From: Bacteroidota bacterium
Lineage (GTDB): Bacteria > Bacteroidota > Bacteroidia > Sphingobacteriales > Sphingobacteriaceae
Direction of reading: 5' to 3'
NCBI GenBank assembly: GCA_013286565.1
Contig: JABDFM010000015.1
Span: 1-57,216 of the forward strand
Length of the DNA: 57,216 nucleotides
Shown here: piece after piece, positions 35,701 through 41,966 of the stretch
Layout: every line of letters starts with the position of its first letter
How positions within the stretch are numbered: the stretch's first letter is position 1
Notes under the pieces: model-generated
Seen by the model: the letters and a program-made list of their open reading frames with translations, nothing else
The model's database searches: none
What the model was told of the DNA's origin: nothing
Made by a program: the position numbers and the translations under genes

Positions 35701-35879
35701 AATATCTCGATAAGCTTGGGATCACCAGTTGCCGTTTTTACGCTATGTTAGAAAATGTAGCCACTTTCCAGAAAGCAAATGTTCCCGACGCCGAACAGGT
35801 AAACGCTTTTGGTATATATGACGGGGCCACTTACCCGGTTCCTAAAAAAGCAACTTTAGGTGTATCTGTCCAATTTTAA
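32712..35879 (+). CDS. SusC/RagA family TonB-linked outer membrane protein
   Basis: A 1055-residue transporter. Signal peptide about 1-23 (ending AHAQ), carboxypeptidase-like domain about 26-105 (VTGVVKGSDDGKPIPGVSVL), TonB-box-like ELNDVVVVGYHEV, plug domain about 115-255 (FVIDGVPTSLSDLG, QIEKDAAATAIWGSRGANGV), barrel ending LGVSVQF with terminal Phe. ATGs at 32712, 32715 and 32721 are all possible starts; 32721 (MYKKILLCC) gives the most typical signal sequence. It heads a five-gene operon and differs clearly from the other SusC in the window. Confidence 0.95.
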   Translation: MMHMYKKILLCCFLLLYYGLAHAQVNVTVTGVVKGSDDGKPIPGVSVLIKGEKHGVSTDPDGKFKITVAPTAVLRFSFIGYIAQSVDVNGKSVINVTLKPSQKELNDVVVVGYHEVQKRTTTAAITVISGKEIEDLPAPSFDIALQGKVTGVNIQNFSGQPGVRNTFSVRGNSALSTNLSEASALSTPLFVIDGVPTSLSDLGNFDNTSTDVLAGININDIETIQIEKDAAATAIWGSRGANGVVVITTKKAKIGKPQINFNVYAGASFKPALMPTATGTEERNEKISFLTTQGGLGSISGLPQMLTDSLNPAFNNATNWQGLLYRTGLIHNEDLSIAGATDQLNYRFSLNDYNENGVLYGTGFKRLSFRTNIMYQVTPKFSTEVNISFSRLDRQPGLGNYPHSVNPLAGNNQPSSFYDLSASDIARYHDDTNDIRNVDRNDAFTAFIGLHYQILKGLAFKTEASVNPSINSNQYSSPSTQNNPPIASAYNASDTYVSSNINNILSYTTKIGTNNNFSFLAVQNFQRDVDNNTTISGYGVPDDHIQVVQGVPQSGLTASTDYQASSLLSYATQVHYDYKEKYLLDATMRADASSRFGANHKWGYFPSVSAGYIISDEDFMKSIKWLSLLKFRASYGVNGVQPTSFYAPYNNYNLTQGYYNGTAIGTPNFNAGVTNKNLTWEPTKQLDLGFDASFFNNRVDVTVDYYNKIQTNSYYTFPLAFYTGYTNQTSNSGLSIGNKGFEFNISTHNLSPTSKLQWTTNLNFSYNSNKILSLPNGNRTIYGSYNDPNTGWGVAYIFEVGKPVYITNQIQYSGVYNTQSQIPVNPYTGAVITYWGTSVNAKPGDPRWKDVNGDYDVWDTEGKGNAQGDLLPSANPNPAITGGFNNNFTYKNFSLGIGTTFTLKRDIINTLEANQFNNWGGSVSGFTNAGIPNLNTIGFWNPALAAQNPTGYNAKFPALNPGQKYFYQFLPISTMYNENGAYFKITNISVGYKLPKKYLDKLGITSCRFYAMLENVATFQKANVPDAEQVNAFGIYDGATYPVPKKATLGVSVQF

Positions 35880-35902
35880 TTCATTCAATAACCAGATAAG
35901 AA

Positions 35903-37441
35903 ATGAAAACTTACATAAATAAATACATAATAATATTGCTTTGCAGCATTGGGCTTATGGCTTCCTGCAAAAAATATATTAACGAGGGGCCTATTGATTC
36001 CCCTACAAACGATAATTACTGGGTATCCGAAAGGGCCGCTGAAAGCGGTTTGGCCGGCGCTTATGGCCTATTGCGCACTGCTTTAACAAACAGTCGTGCC
36101 TGTTTTGTTATGGGCGATGCCACCGCAAATGAATTTATCTTCAATAGCACCAATTGGACACTTCAAAAACTGGCACCCGATAACAATTTTAATTTTACTT
36201 ATGAGCCATACGAGGAAGAGTTAGTTGACTGGACCCCGTTTTACCAGGCCATTAGCCAATGTAATTTAATATTAAGCAAGGTGCCCGCCATACCGGCAAG
36301 CGGTTTTACGGATGACCCTGTTGCAACCAAAAAGCAAATTTTGGGCGAAGCCTATTTTGTAAGAGCGTATTGCTATTACTACATATCGCAGGTATGGGGC
36401 CAGCCGGTAATTGTTACACAGGCATATACCGACCCTATAAACGCAAAACCTTTACCGCGCAGCACAACAGCCGCCGGCTTTGCACAAGCTGCCAGCGATC
36501 TGCAGGCCAGTATAAAGCTTTTACAATATGGTAGCAGCAACCCCGCCAATACTGCTGTACAGGCTAATAGAGGTGCTGCATTTGCACTTTTGGCAAAAAC
36601 GTACCTATGGCAAAAACAATACAACCTGGCTTCAGCCGCCGCTGATAGTGTGATTTTGCACGGTGGTTATACACTTGAACCAGGGGCAACTTATGGCAAT
36701 ATATTTAAAGGCCACGATCAGGAAAGTATTTTCGAGATGAACATGCTCTTTTCTGCAAATCAAAATGAAGCACAAAACGGCGAATATAACCCTGCCACCG
36801 GGCAAACTGGTGTATTTGCTCAATTTTTGGCAGCGCCATTTGTTTACGGAAAAGACCCAAAATCTATTTGGTGGGTAAACACCGCCCTGGTTAATAACCT
36901 GTATGATACAACCTCCAACGGCGCAAACGATGCACGTATAAAAGCTACATTTTATGGCCTGCAAACCGCCGCTCCGATGATGGTAAAATATGCCAATGTG
37001 ATATACCAGCAGCCCGCGCAGCAAGCACTGCCTTTCGTAAGCAACAACATGGTGCTTTTGCGCCTTGCCGATACCTACCTGGTAAAAGCAGAAGCCGATG
37101 CAAATTTAGGCAATACCGGCGATGCCTCCACTTATCTTAATCTAGTAAGACAAAGATCGGGATTGAGCAATGCAACCAGCACCGACCCTACACAAATGAT
37201 GTACCTTATTATGGATGAAAGGGGCCGGGAATTTTTTGGTGAAGGAACCTGGTATTTTGATCTATACCGTACGGGCCTGATCCTTGATCCTGGGTATGAT
37301 AACGCGATCCAGGGCTATTTACCCGCCAGGTCCGGCAACAGTAACGCGGGCTTCCAATGGCCGCTTGACCTGAGAGCCCTTTTACCGCAAGATCCATTGT
37401 TAACACAAAATCCTTACTGGGCACTGGCAAGTCAGAATTAA
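35903..37441 (+). CDS. RagB/SusD family outer membrane lipoprotein
   Basis: A 512-residue classical SusD: lipobox MASC (about 19-22), N-terminal TPR-like helices (SERAAESGLAGAYGLLRTAL, FYQAISQCNLILSKVPAIPA, GEAYFVRAYCYYYISQVWG), and a C-terminal RagB/SusD domain with RLADTYLVKAEADANLG, LVRQRSGL and DERGREFFGEGTWYFDLYRT. It binds ligand at the SusC pore. Starts 23 bp after susC. Confidence 0.95.
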   Translation: MKTYINKYIIILLCSIGLMASCKKYINEGPIDSPTNDNYWVSERAAESGLAGAYGLLRTALTNSRACFVMGDATANEFIFNSTNWTLQKLAPDNNFNFTYEPYEEELVDWTPFYQAISQCNLILSKVPAIPASGFTDDPVATKKQILGEAYFVRAYCYYYISQVWGQPVIVTQAYTDPINAKPLPRSTTAAGFAQAASDLQASIKLLQYGSSNPANTAVQANRGAAFALLAKTYLWQKQYNLASAAADSVILHGGYTLEPGATYGNIFKGHDQESIFEMNMLFSANQNEAQNGEYNPATGQTGVFAQFLAAPFVYGKDPKSIWWVNTALVNNLYDTTSNGANDARIKATFYGLQTAAPMMVKYANVIYQQPAQQALPFVSNNMVLLRLADTYLVKAEADANLGNTGDASTYLNLVRQRSGLSNATSTDPTQMMYLIMDERGREFFGEGTWYFDLYRTGLILDPGYDNAIQGYLPARSGNSNAGFQWPLDLRALLPQDPLLTQNPYWALASQN

Positions 37442-37460
37442 ATTTAAAATCAAACAAGAG

Positions 37461-38150
37461 ATGAAAAATATAATTAAACTCATAATAGTTATCGCCATAG
37501 CCAATTTAATGATGGCTTCATGCAAAAAAGATAGCTATATAATTGGCGGTAAGCTTGAAAGTACAACAACCAACTTAACCACCTACGATTACTTAAAAAA
37601 TAACAGGTTCAAAATGTTCGATACCTTGTTACTATTAGTTGATAAAGCGGGGTTAAAAGATGTGATAAATCAGAAAGGCATAACTTTTTATGCCCCAACT
37701 GATTTTTCAATAGATAACTACCTGCTGAAAAAAACAGCAGAAGCTCAAAATGTAAATATATTTGCTAAATATACTATCGACACATTAATTAAGTACGATC
37801 TAAGCACTTTTGCCGATTCAATAAGAACGTATATTATACCCCAAACCATAAAATACGCTTCACTTACCTCAAATGGCGTTATATTAAATACAGCAAAACC
37901 CGGGGCCCAGGTAGTTGTATCTTATGAGCAAACTACTGACCCGAATTTGGGATACAACCCGGTGGTAAATACTATTCCTCAAGTTGAATATTACAGCCTG
38001 GTGACAGGTGCGCTCCCATCACCCGTTGTATCAGTAAACCTTGACCCCTCAGTTGCGATCAGGATATTGTGTCAAACAACGGGCCTCACAACAGCTACGG
38101 GGCAGCTTAATGTGCTAAGTAATTCACATACTTTATATTTTAGACAATAA
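37461..38150 (+). CDS. Fasciclin (FAS1) domain lipoprotein
   Basis: A 229-residue lipoprotein with lipobox MASC (about 18-21). The FAS1 signature is TYDYLKNNRFKMFDTLLLLV followed by KGITFYAPTDFSIDNYLLKK at about residues 72-92. FAS1 domains mediate binding to surfaces or carbohydrates. Third gene of the operon, 19 bp after susD. Probably an accessory surface binding protein of the SusCD complex, inferred from context. Confidence 0.82.
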   Translation: MKNIIKLIIVIAIANLMMASCKKDSYIIGGKLESTTTNLTTYDYLKNNRFKMFDTLLLLVDKAGLKDVINQKGITFYAPTDFSIDNYLLKKTAEAQNVNIFAKYTIDTLIKYDLSTFADSIRTYIIPQTIKYASLTSNGVILNTAKPGAQVVVSYEQTTDPNLGYNPVVNTIPQVEYYSLVTGALPSPVVSVNLDPSVAIRILCQTTGLTTATGQLNVLSNSHTLYFRQ

Positions 38151-38154
38151 CACC

Positions 38155-39138
38155 ATGAAACATAAATTTATATACTTTACCCTGTTATCGGTAAGTTTAC
38201 TGATAACATCAGCGTGTAAAAAAACAACACAGGTTGGTTTTTTAAGCCCATATATACATTACGAGGTCGATCCTATACTGATCCCTAAAGGGCGTAACTT
38301 TTTAAGCGCGGGCTTAAACGGCGACGGTACTTCACAGCCATATACCTGTAAGGTGCTGCACTTTTATAATAAGGCAACGGGCCAAAATGTAGATACTATG
38401 TTCGCCCATACCTACCCCGTGCCAATTTGGACAGGATTATATAGTCCAACAACTGATACGACACTGGCACTCATAAATGCCAAACGCCGTACAATTAACA
38501 CAACAGCAATTGCCATCGGCCCCCAAAGCGGCCAAATAACCGCTAACTTTGGGGCATTAAATATCCCCGGCGGCGAGTACCAGTTCGATCTGCAGATAAC
38601 AAACGATGCCGGCACCAGGATATACCCCAAAATAGGTGACTTTATACTACAAGACACCACTACGTATGATGCTGTACCTGCGCTTGGCACACAATATGAT
38701 AAACTATTCGAGGTAGGTAAGGAAAGTGTTGTTAAAACGGCAAAACTCCCTATTCTTACTATTGTACGAACAGGCAATACACCAAATACTGTTACGGTAC
38801 AGTTTGAAGATAAGAACGGGGCGTTCTTCGATCCCTCAAAAGGTGAAATAGTAAGAAGGCCAAGTGGTGCTACTTATTTACAAACATTGCAGGATTATGC
38901 CATAGCGTACACTGTAACTGATAATGCCATGATATTCCAGTACCCATTCACGCCGTTCCCTTTAAATTCACTGGGTAATGGGTACAATATATATTACAGG
39001 ATACCAACACAATTTGCGCATATTGATGGGCAGCCGGATGGGATGTGGAGCCTGAACCCGCGTTTCCCGTTCAGGCTATATGTACCGGGCGCATACACCA
39101 TAACCATGCAGTTTCCTGATGTAACCCGCGTACCATAA
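38155..39138 (+). CDS. Lipoprotein, probably DUF5007 family
   Basis: A 327-residue lipoprotein with lipobox TSAC followed by KKTTQVGFLSPYIHYEVDPI. The opening pattern and the position after a FAS1 gene fit proteins named DUF5007, though I assign this from memory. The rest looks like consecutive beta-sandwich domains (SGQITANFGALNIPGGEYQF). It starts 4 bp after the FAS1 gene. No enzyme motif; a surface binding role is inferred. Confidence 0.6.
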   Translation: MKHKFIYFTLLSVSLLITSACKKTTQVGFLSPYIHYEVDPILIPKGRNFLSAGLNGDGTSQPYTCKVLHFYNKATGQNVDTMFAHTYPVPIWTGLYSPTTDTTLALINAKRRTINTTAIAIGPQSGQITANFGALNIPGGEYQFDLQITNDAGTRIYPKIGDFILQDTTTYDAVPALGTQYDKLFEVGKESVVKTAKLPILTIVRTGNTPNTVTVQFEDKNGAFFDPSKGEIVRRPSGATYLQTLQDYAIAYTVTDNAMIFQYPFTPFPLNSLGNGYNIYYRIPTQFAHIDGQPDGMWSLNPRFPFRLYVPGAYTITMQFPDVTRVP

Positions 39139-39164
39139 AATGTTATCTCTATAAATTGTCTAAC

Positions 39165-39198
39165 AACCTGCTAAATAATACCATTTATTTAGCAGGTT
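39165..39198 (+). terminator. Hairpin between the DUF5007-like and DUF3472 genes
   Basis: A perfect 14-bp stem (39165-39178 with 39185-39198) and a 6-base loop, followed by ATTT only. It may be an attenuator reducing expression of the last gene rather than a full terminator. Confidence 0.6.
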
Positions 39199-39225
39199 AT
39201 TTCTGCTAAAACACACGAGGATCAA

Positions 39226-40347
39226 ATGAAATCAAAATTAAAGTATCTCCTGATAACTATCTTAACTTTTACTTTAACATCAAGCGGTTTTGCCCAGCAA
39301 AGTTGTCCAAAATGGGGCCCATATGTAAAAACGGCCCACATGGCAAAAATCAGCGCCGAGTTGATGATGGCTGATGTTATGTTTCCAGCCGATGGGGTGG
39401 CCCCATACACTTACGCCTGTTCGGTACAGTTTGGGATAGGGAAAAGCGGCGGCTATTGCGGTATTCAAAAGGCTGGTCCTGATGAAAAACGCATGCCAAA
39501 TAATATCTTCTCCATTTGGGATTTTCCTAATAAAATACAAATATCAGCTCAATATAAAGACCCGCTGACGTTTGTTGGCGGCTTTGGCGGCGAAGGCACG
39601 GGCTTGCATTCGCATGCTGACTTTGGATGGAAACCCGACCATTGGTACACCAATATTGTAAAAAGGTGGGCGGTTAACGACTCAACAACATTTGTTGGTT
39701 ATTGGATATATGATCAAACTGAAAAAACCTACAGGCATTATGTAACATTTGCCGTTCCTGAAAAGAACGCCATGCTGCATGGTGATATCGGCAGTTTCCT
39801 GGAGAATTTTGCCGATGAGCAGAAAAGATCCCGTACAGCGATATACAGATCTTATTGGATGCAGAACGATCAGCATAAATGGGTACACCCCGATTCGCTG
39901 GTGGCCGAAGCAGGGGATGGTTCATGGAAGGCAGAACGGTATGGTAATGACGGCGTAAGGGTAACCTCCTGCGGAACAAGCCCGTGGCAAAAAAAGACCT
40001 TTTATCCTGTGATCCAAAAAAGCAGCCCGGAGCTGATTGCTGCTGATGTTTATGATCTGGCATCTTACTATGACCATTCGCAAAAAAAGATATTTGTTAA
40101 CTGGAGCGTTCTGCCAACAGCAACACCCCAATTAAGCTATGAAGTGCAGATATTTGATAACAGTTCGTACTCGGGCAGCCCGGTGGCAGCAATAAAAGGC
40201 ACAGATCCGGATCTGAACAGTATAAGTATTGCCGTAAAGGATTTCAATCTTAAAAACCAGGATTATTACATCGCTTTGCAGATAACAGATATTTTCGGCC
40301 AGGTTTCCCAGGTTAAAAAAGCAGTACTGGAGGAAAAGAAACCATAG
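39226..40347 (+). CDS. Secreted DUF3472 protein
   Basis: A 373-residue exported protein. Signal peptide about 1-24 (ending GFAQ). The body matches DUF3472 features: SVQFGIGKSGGYCGIQKAG, SIWDFPNK, GGFGGEGTGLHSHADFGWKP, HWYTNIVKRW. A C-terminal fibronectin-like segment follows (SVLPTATPQLSYEVQIFD). DUF3472 proteins are thought to be carbohydrate-related but have no proven activity. It is the only non-lipoprotein, enzyme-like candidate of the SusCD operon. A hairpin separates it from the four genes before. Confidence 0.75.
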   Translation: MKSKLKYLLITILTFTLTSSGFAQQSCPKWGPYVKTAHMAKISAELMMADVMFPADGVAPYTYACSVQFGIGKSGGYCGIQKAGPDEKRMPNNIFSIWDFPNKIQISAQYKDPLTFVGGFGGEGTGLHSHADFGWKPDHWYTNIVKRWAVNDSTTFVGYWIYDQTEKTYRHYVTFAVPEKNAMLHGDIGSFLENFADEQKRSRTAIYRSYWMQNDQHKWVHPDSLVAEAGDGSWKAERYGNDGVRVTSCGTSPWQKKTFYPVIQKSSPELIAADVYDLASYYDHSQKKIFVNWSVLPTATPQLSYEVQIFDNSSYSGSPVAAIKGTDPDLNSISIAVKDFNLKNQDYYIALQITDIFGQVSQVKKAVLEEKKP

Positions 40348-40391
40348 AAATGTAACTCTATTTAATAATCAGCAATAGAAGTGTCCATATC

Positions 40392-40410
40392 TTCTCGCCG
40401 GGACCACGAA
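40392..40410 (+). other. att-like site 3 (diverged copy of tRNA-Arg 3' end)
   Basis: TTCTCGCCGGGACCACGAA differs from the tRNA-Arg end at two of 19 positions. The rest of the tRNA is absent. It would mark the right end of the island. Confidence 0.6.
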
Positions 40411-40439
40411 AGCCTTCAGATTTTTCTGGAGGCTTTTTT
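40411..40439. terminator. Terminator after att-like site 3
   Basis: AGCCTTCAGA (40411-40420) pairs with TCTGGAGGCT (40425-40434) with one wobble pair and a run of T residues. It touches the end of the convergent acyltransferase gene and may serve both strands. Confidence 0.75.
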
Positions 40440-41628
40440 ATTTAAAAATTGGTTGGTAAACCTTTTCTAATAGATACCCCGATATGACTACAACTGTTAA
40501 GTATAGAAAGACTTTAACCAGGTATATCCATAAATTTTCAGTTATAAAAATTGATTTTCCAAAAATGATCAGCAGCGGATAATGTATGATATAAATGCCG
40601 TAAGAAATACCACCCAACCAGGTACCTGTTTTTTTGATCCAATTTTCAGGAATTTTTATTAATAAAGTTAAACCTGCTAATAAATAAAATAATATTCCCA
40701 TATAAAAACCAGCGTCATCCGGTGCTTTTTTATGTGTGCAAATTATATATATCGGTATTACCTGGAGTACTACCCAATATATTTTGGTGTGAGAAAATTT
40801 ATGGCCCGAAAATAATACGACTATCAGGAAAGCGAAGGGCAATAAAAGCAGGTCATTTACAGATTTTATTTTTTGTGCCGGAACTATAATAGTTTGAGAA
40901 GAAAAGCCGTGTAAATGTAATTCTGTAATATAATTATGTCCGCCAATAATTATCCCGACAGCCATCATATAAAAAATTGCTGGAATGAATCTTACTGGTG
41001 TTGACGATTTTGAAGTGTTTCGGGATAAGTACAATCCCGATAACCAAAAACAATAACCCCAGGCATAAGCAGTAATAACAGGGCCTACAGGTAAATACAA
41101 GCTTACTATTCCAATAATTAGTGATAATAAGAAAGCAAGCAGTGAATTAACCTGAAAAAATGAAATGGGTACAAACAGTAAGTAAAATAACATTTCAAAA
41201 TTTAGTGACCAGGCAGGGTAATTTTCCTGAATCACGTGATAAAACATGTTTTGAGTTAATGTTAAATTCGCTAAGATCGTTGGTATGGAATAAGCTGTTG
41301 TTGAGATCAGTATCCCCAAACAAGTTGCAATAACATAAATGGGATATATTCTTATAAAGCGCTTTTTTAAATAGTCATATATTTTTCCATTGAATAATCT
41401 ATCCCTATGGTTTATACCAATTACGTACCCGGACAAAACAAAAAAGATCAAAACAGAAAAATAGCCGGGAAGTACCAGGTACTTTAACTCAGGGGGAACA
41501 TATCCCTTATTAAATAATTCGGCGCGGAAAATGATATGGCTTAGTACCACAACTATAGCAGCAACTCCTCTTAATAGTTCCAGGTCCGGATTGAATATTT
41601 TTTTCTTGTTAACAGTAGTTAATTCCAT
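40438..41628 (-). CDS. Acyltransferase family 3 membrane protein
   Basis: A 396-residue protein with about ten membrane segments. The N-terminal motif LELLRGVAAIVVVLSHIIFR carries the Arg and His typical of Acyltransferase_3 (PF01757), followed by VLIFFVLSGYVIG and KRFIRIYPIYV. Such proteins acylate (often O-acetylate) cell-surface polysaccharides or lipids. Its target is unknown. AT-rich; it stands alone at the right edge of the putative island. Confidence 0.9.
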   Translation of the reverse strand: MELTTVNKKKIFNPDLELLRGVAAIVVVLSHIIFRAELFNKGYVPPELKYLVLPGYFSVLIFFVLSGYVIGINHRDRLFNGKIYDYLKKRFIRIYPIYVIATCLGILISTTAYSIPTILANLTLTQNMFYHVIQENYPAWSLNFEMLFYLLFVPISFFQVNSLLAFLLSLIIGIVSLYLPVGPVITAYAWGYCFWLSGLYLSRNTSKSSTPVRFIPAIFYMMAVGIIIGGHNYITELHLHGFSSQTIIVPAQKIKSVNDLLLLPFAFLIVVLFSGHKFSHTKIYWVVLQVIPIYIICTHKKAPDDAGFYMGILFYLLAGLTLLIKIPENWIKKTGTWLGGISYGIYIIHYPLLIIFGKSIFITENLWIYLVKVFLYLTVVVISGYLLEKVYQPIFK

Positions 41629-41754
41629 TAAGGCTTACCTGATATAAATAGCTAACTTATACATATAATTTAAAAAAATATGTTTTTCAGGCAGAAATAT
41701 TAACGTGGGTTTGGCATAAGCGCGAATGAATTTCGGAAGGATTTTATTCTGCCT

Positions 41755-41838
41755 TTGTTGGTGTTGTCACCAACAAACCGCAATTACTGAACGGCGATTA
41801 TATTAAATAGTGGTACTTGTTGGTGACAACACCAACAA
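41755..41838. repeat. Nested palindromic element (TTGTTGGTG arms)
   Basis: TTGTTGGTGTTGTCACCAAC (41755-41776 in full) and its exact inverted copy (41817-41838) are separated by 40 bp. Each 22-bp arm is itself a 9-bp hairpin with loop TTGT or ACAA. The region around it (41629-41966) holds no gene. Confidence 0.8.
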
Positions 41839-41966
41839 GGGCGGGAGCAATTTGCCCTAAGCGCTATTCCTACCCCACTCCAAAATCATCCCCCTAATTT
41901 CCTGCCAATTACACTTAAATACTACCCCCCATGTAACGCTACCCACTAAACCGGTGTCTTATAGTT

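Larger units (their letters stand above)
29660..40410 (+). mobile_element. Putative tRNA-Arg genomic island (tandem, no integrase seen)
   Basis: The borders are three copies of the tRNA-Arg 3' end in the same orientation at 29660, 31632 and 40392, giving segments of about 2.0 kb and 8.7 kb. The content is accessory: an AbiV-like fragment, two orphan AT-rich secreted proteins, a frameshifted lipoprotein and a SusCD-type operon. No integrase, relaxase or transposase is visible, so the element would be a remnant or would be moved in trans. The first segment is much more AT-rich than the flanks; the second is not obviously different. Confidence 0.45.
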
